DNA of 64,000 nt from Streptomyces sp. Root431 (GCF_001426585.1 NZ_LMEI01000001.1:301166-365165), one strand, 5' to 3'. Positions 7,687-16,650 are shown, counted from the first letter of the stretch. Translations and numbers: made by a program. Notes: generated from the letters alone by a model not told the origin.

Positions 7687-9085
7687 GGTCGAAGTCCTCC
7701 TTGTGGACGCGGGAGGCGGGCACCCCGGCCCGGAGCAGGGACGCGGTCGCGGCGCGCATCATGGCGGGCGGGCCGCACAGGTACACGTCGTGGGCGGCGA
7801 GGCCCGGCACGAGGTTGCGCAGGGCGCGCGGCGCGAGGGGGTCGAAGGAGCCGTCCGAGGGGCCGAGGAGGTAGTGGAGGGCGGCCTGCCGTTCGCGGGC
7901 GATGGCCTCCAGCTCCTCGCGCAGGACGAGGCCGCCCGCGTCGGATGCCCGGTAGAGCAGGGTGATGTCGCCGGGCCCGCCGGGCAGGGTCTCGAAGAGG
8001 GCGCGCAGCGGGGTGATGCCGACGCCGCCCGCGAGCAGCAGGACCTTGCGGCGGGTGCGGCGATGGGCGGTGAGCGCGCCGAACGGGCCGGAGGCGAGGA
8101 CGCGGACCCCGGGTCGGAGGCGGCGGATGCGGCGCGTGTGGTCGCCGATCGCCTTGACGGTGATCCGCAGGGTGTCGTCGCGGACGGGCGCGGAGAGGGA
8201 GAAGGGCAGGGCGGTCGCCCAGAGCCCGCGCCGGAGGAAGCGCCAGCGGAAGAACTGGCCGGGTTCGGCGCGCAGCCGGGCCACTCCCCTGCCCTGGACG
8301 AGGACGGAGACGACGCCGGGGCCCTCGTCGCGGACCTCGGCGACCCGCAGCTCGTGCCGGAGGGCGGCGCGGACGGGGACGACGATCCGGTACCAGACGA
8401 GGAGGACGCCGACGGTGGCGTGGGCCATCGACCAGAGCCAGACGGTGACGAGGCTCCCGGCGACGTCGGGGCCCGCGAGCTGGTGGACGAAGCCGAGCGC
8501 GGCGGCGAGCAGCCCGCTCAGGTGGACGGCCCGCCAGGTCTCGTGCCCGACGCGGCGCCGGACGGCCCGGGCGGAGGTGACGCCGACGGCGACGAAGAGG
8601 GCGGTGCCGGCGGTGGCGGCGGCGATCGCCCCGTAGGAGAGGAGGTCCCCGGTGGCGGTGACGAGGTCGGTACGGGTGTGCACGGCGTACCCGCAGAGCG
8701 CGAGGGCGGCGTGGGCGGCGATGAGACCGAGGACGTACCGGCCGCCGCGAGAGTGCCAGCGGGCGAGCCGGTCGGCGCCGACGCCGTGCTCGACGGCCGG
8801 GACGCGGGCCATGAGCAGGAGCAGGACGAGGACGCCGTATCCGGCGAGGAGTCCGGTGAGGTGGGCGCCGGTCGCGAAGAGCGCGTCGAGGCGGGCGGAG
8901 GCCCGGGCCTGGAGCCCCCAGAGGAGGGCGACCGCTCCGGCGCCGACGACGACCGCGGTCCGCAGCCGCTCGGGGGCGAGCCGGAGCGCGGGGACGGGAG
9001 CGGGGGCGGGGGCGGGAGGGGCGGCGGTCGGCGGCGCGCTGGGGAGCGGCACGTAGAGGGGGTGGTGCCTGGCCTCGGTGGTCAC
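7679..9085 (-). CDS. Ferric-reductase-like transmembrane flavin oxidoreductase
   Basis: Membrane haem/flavin electron-transfer protein, 468 aa. Residues 30-235 hold about six membrane helices with His residues typical of haem ligands (RWHSRGG, LIAAHAAL, WRAVHLSG, GFVHQL). Residues 240-340 form an FAD-binding barrel (GQFFRW, FSLSAP); residues 345-468 an NAD(P)-binding domain (LLAGGVGITPLRALFE; YLCGPPAMM). It moves electrons from NAD(P)H across the membrane, often to ferric iron or a periplasmic flavoprotein. I chose the GTG at 9085 because a TAGGGT -10 (9093-9098, minus strand) sits about 7 bp upstream, the usual leaderless arrangement; GTG at 9094 is the alternative. The Pro-rich segment 9-28 is a linker. 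Confidence 0.9.
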   Translation of the reverse strand: MTTEARHHPLYVPLPSAPPTAAPPAPAPAPVPALRLAPERLRTAVVVGAGAVALLWGLQARASARLDALFATGAHLTGLLAGYGVLVLLLLMARVPAVEHGVGADRLARWHSRGGRYVLGLIAAHAALALCGYAVHTRTDLVTATGDLLSYGAIAAATAGTALFVAVGVTSARAVRRRVGHETWRAVHLSGLLAAALGFVHQLAGPDVAGSLVTVWLWSMAHATVGVLLVWYRIVVPVRAALRHELRVAEVRDEGPGVVSVLVQGRGVARLRAEPGQFFRWRFLRRGLWATALPFSLSAPVRDDTLRITVKAIGDHTRRIRRLRPGVRVLASGPFGALTAHRRTRRKVLLLAGGVGITPLRALFETLPGGPGDITLLYRASDAGGLVLREELEAIARERQAALHYLLGPSDGSFDPLAPRALRNLVPGLAAHDVYLCGPPAMMRAATASLLRAGVPASRVHKEDFDHA

Positions 9086-9494
9086 AACCGGCACCCTAGG
9101 TCCGCCCCCTTACGGGAATCCGCCGCTCCGCCCCGCCTCCCGCATCCTTAAGCCGGGCTTGAGCCGAGCCTCACGGCGGGTTAAACCTCGGCCTTCGTGG
9201 TGGCCAGTCCGGGCGCGGGCCGTATACGGCTGGGCGTCATGGGCACGCTCGGACAAAGAACTCCGCCGTCACATCGACGCGTTCCGCAGCGGCTACCCCG
9301 GCGGCGACGTGCGCTTCACCCCCCGACGCACCCGAGAGACGGACGTGAACGTGCTGTGGCTGCCCGTCGCCGGCCCCTCATCGCCCCGACCCTCCGGCCC
9401 TCACAGTGCTCGGGACCGGGGACGGAGATCAGCGTTCCGTACGGGAAACAGTCGGGATGCCGCCGGGTAACACCGGCCGCGCACGCTTCCCGGT
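9086..9494. other. Intergenic region with coding-like remnant and nir promoter
   Basis: About 400 bp between divergent genes. The right end holds the GlnR-type box. In the middle (about 9258-9400, plus strand) is a run of about 45 codons with strong Streptomyces codon bias (reads KELRRHIDAFRSGYPGGDV and on to VNVLWLP) but no start codon in frame and no ribosome site. It may be the remnant of a small gene or one restored by a frameshift. Nothing else is recognisable. Confidence 0.4.
9434..9471 (+). promoter_or_regulatory. GlnR-type box upstream of nitrite reductase operon
   Basis: Four 5-bp elements with exact 6-bp spacing: GTTCC (9434), GAAAC (9445), GATGC (9456), GTAAC (9467). This is the a-b-a-b layout of actinobacterial GlnR sites (gTnAC-N6-GaAAC repeated); the first b element is perfect, the second a element weak. 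It ends 23 bp before the first gene of the operon. GlnR control of nirB is established in S. coelicolor, which supports the reading. Confidence 0.72.
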
Positions 9495-10727
9495 ATGAGT
9501 ACACGGATCGTGGTGGTCGGGGGCGGAACGGCGGGCGCCCGGCTCGCCCAGCGCCTGCCCGTCACCCTCCTCGGCGAGGAGCCGCACGCCCCGTACAACA
9601 GGGTGCTGCTCGCCGACGTCCTCGCCGGGCGGTACGCCCCCGAGGTCATCGCCCTGCCCGAGACCCGGGAGCCGGTACGGCTCGGGGTGCGGGCGGTGCG
9701 GATCGACCGGGCGGCGCGGACGGTGGAATGCGCGGACGGCTCGCTCGTCGGCTACGACCGGCTGGTCCTCGCCACGGGCTCCAACCCGGTGCTGCCGCCG
9801 CTGCGCGGACTGCGCGGGGCGGAGCTGCCGGAGGGCGTCCACCCCTTCCGTACGCTCGACGACTGCCTGACGCTGCGCGCGCTCGTCCGGCCCGGGGTAC
9901 GGGCGGTGGTCATCGGCGGCGGGCTCCTCGGGGTCTCGGCCGCCCGGGCGCTCGCCGCGCTGGGCGCGGAGGTCGTCCTGACCCAGCAGGGCGAACGCCT
10001 CATGGAACGCCAACTCGACTCCCACGCCTCGTCCTTGCTCCGCGACCACGTGGAGTCCCTCGGCGTCGAGGTCCACACGGAATGCCGGGTCAGCGGCCTG
10101 CGCCAACGGAACGGCGCGGTCACCGCGGTCGAACTCGCCGACGGCTTCGTCCTCGACGCCCAGGTCGTGGTCCTGGCCTGCGGGGTCCGCCCCAGGACGG
10201 CCCTGGCCAGGGAGGCCGGACTCGATGTCGCCACCGGCATCGTGATCGACGACGAACTCCGCACCTCCGACCCGTACATCCACGCGGTCGGCGACTGCGC
10301 GGAACACGCGGGCAGGGTCTACGGCCTGGCAGGCCCGGCCCTGGAACAGGCGGACGCCTTGGCGGACCTGCTGCTGGCGGAGTCCGCCGAACACGCGGCC
10401 ACAACGGCCGCGGGCAACGCCCCCACCCCCCGCTACACCGGCACCCGCTCCCTCACCCGTCTGACCCTCGGCGGCGCCCACCCCCTCGACCTCGCCGCCT
10501 TCGGCGAAGCCACCCCGCGGCCGGGCGACGACGTCGTCCAGCTCGCCGATGCCACGCGCACCGCCTACCGCAAGGTCGTCGTCCGCGGTGACCGGCTCGT
10601 CGGGGGCGTCCTCCTCGGCGATCTGGCCGCGGTCGGCGCGCTCGCCCGGGCCTGGGAGGGCGACGAAGCCCTGCCCGACGAGGCCCCCCTGCTGCACCTG
10701 CTCACCCACGACGGAGGCTCCTCATGA
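9495..10727 (+). CDS. FAD-dependent NAD(P)H oxidoreductase of the nitrite reductase operon
   Basis: 410-aa pyridine nucleotide-disulfide oxidoreductase. FAD-binding GGGTAG at 9-14, NAD-binding GGGLLG near 140, and the second FAD motif YIHAVGDCAEH near 260. It resembles the N-terminal third of NirB and rubredoxin/nitrite reductase flavoproteins. It overlaps nirB by ATGA (10724-10727), so expression is coupled, and it is first gene behind the GlnR-type box. Probable role: passing electrons from NAD(P)H to nitrite reductase or a small carrier in nitrite assimilation. ATG start chosen from the FAD motif position; there is no strong ribosome site, so a near-leaderless message is possible. Confidence 0.9.
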   Translation: MSTRIVVVGGGTAGARLAQRLPVTLLGEEPHAPYNRVLLADVLAGRYAPEVIALPETREPVRLGVRAVRIDRAARTVECADGSLVGYDRLVLATGSNPVLPPLRGLRGAELPEGVHPFRTLDDCLTLRALVRPGVRAVVIGGGLLGVSAARALAALGAEVVLTQQGERLMERQLDSHASSLLRDHVESLGVEVHTECRVSGLRQRNGAVTAVELADGFVLDAQVVVLACGVRPRTALAREAGLDVATGIVIDDELRTSDPYIHAVGDCAEHAGRVYGLAGPALEQADALADLLLAESAEHAATTAAGNAPTPRYTGTRSLTRLTLGGAHPLDLAAFGEATPRPGDDVVQLADATRTAYRKVVVRGDRLVGGVLLGDLAAVGALARAWEGDEALPDEAPLLHLLTHDGGSS

Positions 10728-13258
10728 CCACCCCCACCATCGTCCTGGTCGGCCACGGAATGGTCGGCCAGCGGTTCCTTGAGGCGCTCGCCGACCGTGG
10801 CGTCACGGAGCGGGCCCGGATCGTGGTCCTCTGCGAGGAGCCGCGCCCTGCCTACGACCGCGTGCAGTTGACCTCGTACTTCTCGGGGAAGACGCCCGAC
10901 GACCTGTCGATGGTCGAGGCGGGCTTCCTGGAGAAGCACGGCATCGAGCTGCACCTCGGCGACCCGGCGGAGTCGGTGGACCGGGCGGCCCGCACGGTCA
11001 CGTCCCGTTCCGGCCGGGTCTTCGCGTACGACTCGCTGGTCCTCGCCACCGGCTCGTACCCCTTCGTGCCGCCGGTCCCCGGCAAGGACGCCCGCGGTTG
11101 TTTCGTCTACCGCACGATCGAGGACCTGCTCGCCATCGAGGAGTACGCGAAGACGGCGACGACGGGCGCGGTCGTCGGCGGCGGCCTGCTCGGCCTGGAG
11201 GCGGCGGGCGCGCTGAAGGGTCTCGGACTCGACACGCACGTCGTGGAGTTCGCGCCGCGCCTGATGCCGGTGCAGGTCGACGAGGGCGGCGGCGCCGCGC
11301 TGCTGCGCACGATCGAGCGGATGGGTCTGAGCGTCCACACGGGGACGGGCACGCAGGAGGTCGTGACGGCGGACGGCGCCGTGACGGGCATGAAGCTCTC
11401 GGACGGCTCCGAACTGGCGACGGACATGGTGGTGTTCTCGGCGGGCGTCCGGCCCCGGGACCAGCTGGCCCGCGACTGCGGCCTCGACGTCGGCGAGCGC
11501 GGCGGCATCGCGGTGGACGAGCAGTGCCGGACCTCGGACCCGGCGGTCTTCGCGATCGGCGAGTGCGCGCTGGCCGTGGACGGCCGGGTGTACGGCCTGG
11601 TGGCGCCGGGCTACGAGATGGCGCAGACGGTGGCCGCGACCCTGGCCGGCGAGGCCGGCGAAGGGAGCGGCTTCACGGGCGCCGACATGTCGACGAAGCT
11701 GAAGCTGCTCGGCGTGGACGTGGCCTCGTTCGGCGACGCGCACGGCACGGCCGAGGGCTGCCTCGACGTCGTCTACTCCGATTCCCGCTCGGGCGTCTAC
11801 AAGAAGCTGGTGATCTCCGGCGACGGGGTGCTGCTCGGCGGCGTCCTGGTCGGCGACGCCGAGCAGTACGGGCTGCTGCGGCCGCTCACCGGTTCCGTAC
11901 CGCCGGTCTCCGCCGAGCAGTTGGTGCTCCCGGCGGGCGCGGGCGCGCCGGTCGCGCTGGGCCCTTCGGCGCTGCCGGACGACGCGGTGATCTGCTCCTG
12001 CCACAACGTCACGAAGCACGCGATCGGCCAGTGCGAGTCGCTGGCCGAGGTGAAGAAGTGCACCAAGGCCGGTACGGGCTGCGGCAGTTGCGTGAAGGTG
12101 ATCGAGAAGCTGCTGCCGGCGGCCAAGGACAAGGGCCTCTGCGGCTGCTTCTCGTACAACCGCAGCGAGCTCTACGAGATCGCCCGCACGCTCCGGGTGA
12201 CCTCCTTCGCCGCGCTGCTCGACTCGCACGGCCGGGACGCGGCGAAGGGCGGGGAGGGCTGCGAGGTCTGCAAGCCGACCGTCGGCTCGATCCTCGCCTC
12301 CCTCAACAACGGTTACATCCTCGACGGCGAGCAGGCCTCCCTCCAGGACACCAACGACCACTTCCTCGCCAACATGCAGCGCAACGGCTCGTACTCGGTC
12401 GTGCCGCGCATCCCCGGTGGCGAGATCACCCCGGAGAAGCTGATCGTGATCGGCGAGGTGGCGCGGGACTTCGGGCTCTACACGAAGATCACGGGCGGCC
12501 AGCGGATCGACCTCTTCGGCGCGCGGGTGGACCAACTCCCGTCGATCTGGACGCGCTTGGTCGACGCCGGCTTCGAGTCCGGGCACGCGTACGGCAAGTC
12601 GCTGCGCACGGTGAAGTCCTGCGTCGGGCAGACCTGGTGCCGGTACGGCGTCCAGGACTCGGTGAGGATGGCGATCCAGCTGGAGCTGCGCTACCGGGGC
12701 CTGCGCGCCCCGCACAAACTCAAGTCGGCGGTCTCGGGCTGCGCCCGCGAGTGCGCGGAGGCCCAGTCGAAGGACTTCGGGATCATCGCGACGGCGAACG
12801 GCTGGAACCTCTACGTCGGCGGGAACGGCGGCGCGACCCCGCGCCACGCGGACCTGCTCGCCCAGGACCTCTCGGACGCCGAACTCGTCCGTCTGATCGA
12901 CCGGTTCCTGATGTTCTACATCCGGACGGCGGATCGCCTGGAGCGGACGTCGACCTGGCTGGAGCGCCTGGAGGGCGGGCTCGACCACCTCAAGGACGTG
13001 GTGGTCCACGACTCGCTCGGGCTGTGCGACGAGCTGGAGGCGCTGATGGCGGCGCACGTCGAGGACTACCAGGACGAGTGGGCGCAGACCCTGGACGACC
13101 CGGACCGGCTGCGGCGCTTCGTCTCCTTCGTGAACGCGCCGGACGCGCCGGACCCGTCGGTCCGCTTCACGCCGGAGCGCGACCAGATCAAGCCGGACCT
13201 CACGTTCCTGACGCTCGGCCCGACGAACGCCACCCTGGAAGGGGCTTCCTCCCGATGA
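10724..13258 (+). CDS. nirB: Assimilatory nitrite reductase [NAD(P)H], large subunit
   Basis: 844-aa cytosolic enzyme reducing nitrite to ammonium with six electrons. Order of domains: FAD/NAD oxidoreductase (1-390, GHGMVGQ and GGGLLGLE motifs); BFD-type [2Fe-2S] domain with CSCHN and CTKAGTGCGSC (about 425-460); a second, degenerate BFD-like segment (CGCFSYN and CEVC, about 470-520); ferredoxin-like half (about 550-610); and the sirohaem/[4Fe-4S] domain with SCVGQTWCRYG and SGCARECAEAQ (about 631-680), all four cysteines present. Length is normal for NirB. It overlaps both neighbours by ATGA, giving a three-gene translationally coupled operon ending with nirD. Confidence 0.97.
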   Translation: MTTPTIVLVGHGMVGQRFLEALADRGVTERARIVVLCEEPRPAYDRVQLTSYFSGKTPDDLSMVEAGFLEKHGIELHLGDPAESVDRAARTVTSRSGRVFAYDSLVLATGSYPFVPPVPGKDARGCFVYRTIEDLLAIEEYAKTATTGAVVGGGLLGLEAAGALKGLGLDTHVVEFAPRLMPVQVDEGGGAALLRTIERMGLSVHTGTGTQEVVTADGAVTGMKLSDGSELATDMVVFSAGVRPRDQLARDCGLDVGERGGIAVDEQCRTSDPAVFAIGECALAVDGRVYGLVAPGYEMAQTVAATLAGEAGEGSGFTGADMSTKLKLLGVDVASFGDAHGTAEGCLDVVYSDSRSGVYKKLVISGDGVLLGGVLVGDAEQYGLLRPLTGSVPPVSAEQLVLPAGAGAPVALGPSALPDDAVICSCHNVTKHAIGQCESLAEVKKCTKAGTGCGSCVKVIEKLLPAAKDKGLCGCFSYNRSELYEIARTLRVTSFAALLDSHGRDAAKGGEGCEVCKPTVGSILASLNNGYILDGEQASLQDTNDHFLANMQRNGSYSVVPRIPGGEITPEKLIVIGEVARDFGLYTKITGGQRIDLFGARVDQLPSIWTRLVDAGFESGHAYGKSLRTVKSCVGQTWCRYGVQDSVRMAIQLELRYRGLRAPHKLKSAVSGCARECAEAQSKDFGIIATANGWNLYVGGNGGATPRHADLLAQDLSDAELVRLIDRFLMFYIRTADRLERTSTWLERLEGGLDHLKDVVVHDSLGLCDELEALMAAHVEDYQDEWAQTLDDPDRLRRFVSFVNAPDAPDPSVRFTPERDQIKPDLTFLTLGPTNATLEGASSR

Positions 13259-13614
13259 CGACACTCACCACGACGACGCTCACCACGGCGATGCTCGAAC
13301 TCTCCCCCTCCCCCGGCTCCTGGATGACGGTCTGCGAGGAGTCCCGGCTGACCCCGGGCCGGGGCGTGGCGGCGCTGCTGCCGGACGGCCGGCAGGCGGC
13401 GGTCTTCCGGGACCGGTCGGGACGGACGTACGCGATCGACAACCGCGATCCGTTCACGGGGGCGCAGGTGCTGTCCCGGGGGCTGGTCGGCTCGGCGGAC
13501 GGGCGGCCGTTCGTGGCCTCGCCGCTCCTGAAGCAGCGCTTCGACCTGGAGACGGGCCGCTGCCTGGACGACGACGAGGTCGCGGTCGCGGTCTATCCCA
13601 TCCGAGCCGTATAG
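13255..13614 (+). CDS. nirD: Nitrite reductase small subunit
   Basis: 119-aa Rieske-fold protein of the NirD type (YAIDNRDPFTGAQVLSRGLV, followed by ASPLLKQRFDLETG). The cluster-binding Cys/His pairs of true Rieske proteins are absent, as is normal for NirD. It forms the holoenzyme with NirB. The Thr-rich first 12 residues look like a non-conserved extension. Start fixed by ATGA overlap with nirB. Its stop is only a few bases before the operator of the TetR gene. Confidence 0.95.
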   Translation: MTTLTTTTLTTAMLELSPSPGSWMTVCEESRLTPGRGVAALLPDGRQAAVFRDRSGRTYAIDNRDPFTGAQVLSRGLVGSADGRPFVASPLLKQRFDLETGRCLDDDEVAVAVYPIRAV

Positions 13615-13617
13615 CTT

Positions 13618-13646
13618 GACCGACCGTTCCAGAAAGACGTACGGTC
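13618..13646 (+). promoter_or_regulatory. Dyad operator at TetR gene start
   Basis: GACCGACCGT (13618-13627) and ACGTACGGTC (13637-13646) are inverted half-sites matching at 8 of 10 positions with a 9-bp spacer. The dyad ends 5 bp before the GTG start of the TetR gene. A related sequence (GTACGGTC) occurs before the MFS gene downstream. Confidence 0.55.
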
Positions 13647-13651
13647 TCTTG

Positions 13652-14236
13652 GTGGCCAGGACCAAGGAATTCGATCCCGACGCCGCGCTCCAGGCCGCTC
13701 TCGACCTGTTCTGGGCGCGCGGCTACGAGGCGACGACGATGTCGGACCTCGTGGAGCACCTCGGTGTCGGCCGCGCCAGCATCTACGCGACCTTCGGGAA
13801 CAAGCACGACCTGTACATGAAGGCGATGGACCGCTACCTGGAGACCTGCGACCCGGCGATCGTCGGGGAGCTGTCCGCGCCGGGCCCGGCGCTGCCGGCC
13901 GTGCGCGGGCTGGTCCGCCGCTTCGCCGCCGAGGCGGCGACGGAGGGCCGGCGCCTGAACGGCTGCTTCGTCACCAACTCGGCCGCGGAGCTGGCCCCGC
14001 ACGACTCGGCCGTCGCACGCCGGGTCGAGCTGAGCTGGGAGCAGATCGAGACGCTCCTGTACGCGGCGCTCACCCGGGCCCGGGCCGGGGGCGAGCTCCC
14101 GGCGGACCGGGATCCGCGCGCCCTGGCCAGGATGCTGCTCGTCCTGCTCCAGGGCATCAGGGTGGTCGGCAAGGCCTCGACGGACCCGGGCAGGGTCCTG
14201 GACGCGGCGGAGCAGGCACTGGGACTGCTGGACTGA
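13652..14236 (+). CDS. TetR/AcrR family regulator
   Basis: 194-aa repressor. Residues 1-50 form the DNA-binding domain (FDPDAALQAALDLFWARGYE, then DLVEHLGVGRASIYATFGNK with the recognition helix). The C-terminal part, with CFVTNSAAEL near 97, matches the TetR_C_16/YcdC-like class often associated with electrophiles or redox cues. GTG at 13652 is preferred over the upstream TTG at 13616, because the DNA between contains the putative operator. It precedes an MFS exporter and an SDR on the same strand, whose promoter shares part of the operator, so it probably represses both itself and them. Confidence 0.9.
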   Translation: MARTKEFDPDAALQAALDLFWARGYEATTMSDLVEHLGVGRASIYATFGNKHDLYMKAMDRYLETCDPAIVGELSAPGPALPAVRGLVRRFAAEAATEGRRLNGCFVTNSAAELAPHDSAVARRVELSWEQIETLLYAALTRARAGGELPADRDPRALARMLLVLLQGIRVVGKASTDPGRVLDAAEQALGLLD

Positions 14237-14284
14237 GGAGCGGGCGCCCGCAGGGGCGCCCTTTCTTCGGGGCTCATATTGGAA

Positions 14285-14300
14285 TGTACGGTCAAGTACA
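14285..14300 (+). promoter_or_regulatory. TGTAC-N6-GTACA dyad before MFS gene
   Basis: Perfect 5-bp inverted repeat with 6-bp spacer, containing TGTACGGTC which overlaps the half-site seen at the TetR gene (13637-13646). It lies 20 bp upstream of the MFS start, a fitting place for repression by that TetR protein. Confidence 0.5.
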
Positions 14301-14319
14301 GCACTACGGGGGATGCGTC

Positions 14320-15717
14320 ATGCGGGCGACGAAGGCGACCACGACGACCACGACGACCACGGCACGGGAACGCGACGGCGCGACCGGCCACGACCGGCCA
14401 GGGGCCCGCACCCGCGGCGGGTTCCTCCTCCTCGGCGGCGTGCAGATGACGCTCATCTTCACGCTCGCCTCCCTCGCCGTCCCCCTCCCCCGCATCGGCG
14501 CCGACTTCCGGCTCGACCGCGCCGACCTGATCCTGCTGAGCGCCGCCTACGGGCTGACCTTCGCCGGACTGCTCCTGCTCGGCGGCCGGCTCGCCGACCG
14601 GTTCGGCGGCCGCAGGACCCTCACCGCCGGCCTCCTGGTCTTCGGCACCGCCTCCGCCCTCGCACCGCTCGCCCCCGGATACGAGGCGCTGCTCGCCGCC
14701 CGCTTCGGGCAGGGCGTCGGCGCGGCGCTCGTCGCCCCGGCCGCGATGGCCGTGCTCCGGGCGCTGTTCCCCGCACCGGCCGCGTACGGCAGGGCGATGG
14801 CCACCTGGGGCGGGCTCTCCGTGCTCGGCGCGACCGCCGGGAACCTCCTCTCCGGGGTGATCGCCGCCGCCTCCTCCTGGCGCGGCACCTTCGCCGTACC
14901 GGTCGCGGTGACGCTCGCCGCGCTGCTCCTCGCACCCCGGCTGCTGCCCGCGACCCCGCCCGGCACGGACCGGGCCCTGGACCTGCCGGGCGCGCTGCTC
15001 GCGACCGCCGGGATCACGCTCGCCAGCTTCGGGCTCGTCCTCACCGACGCCCACTCCTGGGGCTCCGCCCCGGTCCTCGTCCCGCTGCTGACCGGACTGG
15101 CGCTGCTCGCCGCCTTCGCGGTCGTGGAGCGGCGGACCGCCGACCCGCTCCTGCCGCCGGACTTCCTGCGCGACGGCCGCCGGGGCCTCGGCCTGGCCGC
15201 CATCGGACTCACGGCGGCCGGGACGGCCACGGTCTTCATCCTGCTGTCCCTCGCCCTCCAGGAGGGACGCGGCTGGTCCGCGCTGCTCACCTCCGCCGCC
15301 TTCGTGCCCTTCGCGGTCGCCCTGCTCGGCGCGGGCCGGCTCGCGGGCCCGCTGATCGGGCGGTACGGCCCCGGCCGGGTCACCGGAGCCGGGCTCGGCA
15401 CGGCCGCCGCGGGGCTCGGGCTGCTCGCCGCGACGGGCTTCGACGGCTCCGTGCCGTACGCGTACGGGCTGCTGCCCGGCCTCCTGCTCCTGCCGGCCGG
15501 TGGCGCGCTGTCCTTCGCGGGCGCCGCCGTCCTCGCCACCGAGGGCGTCCCGGCGCACCGCGCGGGGCTCGCGGGCGGCGTCCTGAACACGGCGATGGAG
15601 CTCGGGCCGACCGTGCTCTTCGCCGCACTGCTCACCCTCGGCGGCGACGCGGTGTCGCTGGCGGCCGCGGCCGTCCTGTTCACCGCCCTCGCGGCCACCA
15701 CGATCCGCACCACGTAG
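14320..15717 (+). CDS. MFS drug-efflux-type transporter
   Basis: 465-aa major facilitator with about 14 hydrophobic segments (DHA2-like). Family motifs: GGRLADRFGGRRTLTAGLLV (motif A, near 88-107) and MATWGGLSVLGATAGNLLSG (motif C region). Proton-driven efflux of a small molecule is the expected role; substrate unknown. ATG at 14320 is preferred because it follows a GGGGG ribosome site; the earlier in-frame ATG at 14284 would overlap the operator. The Thr-rich stretch 5-14 is cytosolic. It is followed 86 bp later by the SDR gene, likely the same TetR-controlled unit. Confidence 0.92.
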   Translation: MRATKATTTTTTTTARERDGATGHDRPGARTRGGFLLLGGVQMTLIFTLASLAVPLPRIGADFRLDRADLILLSAAYGLTFAGLLLLGGRLADRFGGRRTLTAGLLVFGTASALAPLAPGYEALLAARFGQGVGAALVAPAAMAVLRALFPAPAAYGRAMATWGGLSVLGATAGNLLSGVIAAASSWRGTFAVPVAVTLAALLLAPRLLPATPPGTDRALDLPGALLATAGITLASFGLVLTDAHSWGSAPVLVPLLTGLALLAAFAVVERRTADPLLPPDFLRDGRRGLGLAAIGLTAAGTATVFILLSLALQEGRGWSALLTSAAFVPFAVALLGAGRLAGPLIGRYGPGRVTGAGLGTAAAGLGLLAATGFDGSVPYAYGLLPGLLLLPAGGALSFAGAAVLATEGVPAHRAGLAGGVLNTAMELGPTVLFAALLTLGGDAVSLAAAAVLFTALAATTIRTT

Positions 15718-15803
15718 CCAAGCGGTACAGCCACCAAGCAGCACATCCACAAAGCAGCACAGCCACCCGGCAACAGCACGTCTTCACAGGGGAGTCGACC
15801 CGC

Positions 15804-16577
15804 ATGTCCGCATCATCCGCACGCTTCGCCGACCGCACCGTCCTCGTCACCGGCGCCGGCTCCGGTCTCGGCCGGGCCATCGCGCTCGCCTTCGCCGCCG
15901 AGGGCGCGAGGGTCCTCGCCGCCGGCCGTACCGCCGGGCCGCTCGACGAGACGGTCGCCCTGATCGAGGCCGCCGGGGGCACCGCGGCGGCGGTCACGGC
16001 CGACGTGGCCCGCGCCGAGTCCACACGGGAGCTGGTCCGGCGCACGGTCGAGCTGTTCGGGGGTCTCGACGTCGCCGTGAACAACGCCGGGGTCTTCCGG
16101 GGCGGCGGCCACAGCGCGGCCGACTTCCCGCTGGAGGACTGGCAGACGCTGCTCGACATCAACGTGACGGGGGTGCTGCACGCCCTCCAGGCCGAGGTCG
16201 CGCACATGCGGGCGCACGGCGGCGGGGCGATCGTGAACGTCTCGTCCAACCTGGGCCCGCACGTCCGAATCCCCGGGGTCTTCGGCTACCAGGTCTCGAA
16301 GGCGGCCGTCTCGGCCCTCACCAGGGCCGCGGCCCTGGACCACATCGCGGACGGGGTCCGGATCAACGCGGTCAGCCCGGGCGCCTCGGAGTCCTCGATG
16401 TCCCTGCGGCCCGGCGAGACGGACGCCGACCGGGCGGTCCGGATGAAGGAGGAGTCGCCGCTGGGCCGGATCTCGTCCGCCGCGGAGATCGCGGCGGCCG
16501 TCCTGTACCTCGCGTCGGACGCGGCGGGCTCCGCCGTCGGCACCGACCTGGTGATCGACGGCGGGGTCTCCGCCTGA
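15804..16577 (+). CDS. Short-chain dehydrogenase/reductase
   Basis: 257-aa classical SDR. Cofactor-binding TGAGSGLG (14-21), NNAG (near 92-95), catalytic Ser in VNVSSN, and catalytic Y-x3-K as YQVSK (near 160-164). R-x-x at the end of the second strand (AAGRT) suggests NADP(H). It should be a soluble oxidoreductase for an alcohol/carbonyl pair. It lies behind the MFS exporter under probable TetR control, which suggests a detoxification pair. Start: ATG preceded by AGGGGAG. The 86-bp gap contains short AGCAGCAC repeats of no clear role. Confidence 0.93.
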   Translation: MSASSARFADRTVLVTGAGSGLGRAIALAFAAEGARVLAAGRTAGPLDETVALIEAAGGTAAAVTADVARAESTRELVRRTVELFGGLDVAVNNAGVFRGGGHSAADFPLEDWQTLLDINVTGVLHALQAEVAHMRAHGGGAIVNVSSNLGPHVRIPGVFGYQVSKAAVSALTRAAALDHIADGVRINAVSPGASESSMSLRPGETDADRAVRMKEESPLGRISSAAEIAAAVLYLASDAAGSAVGTDLVIDGGVSA

Positions 16578-16588
16578 CGTACGTCGGG

Positions 16589-16637
16589 CCCGTGGTCCCG
16601 TGGTCCCGTGGTCCCGTAGGCCCGTAGGCCCGTAGGG
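16589..16637. repeat. 9-bp tandem repeat after SDR gene
   Basis: About five imperfect copies of GTGGTCCC G / GTAGGCCC G between the convergent SDR and glyoxalase-fold genes. Probably slippage-derived; no terminator hairpin stands out beside it. Confidence 0.7.
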
Positions 16638-16650
16638 GGCCGGGGAGGGC

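Noticed and set aside
10565..13264. About 900-codon open reading opposite nirB
   Set aside because: Antisense shadow of nirB with Arg/Val/Asp-rich composition and no motif.
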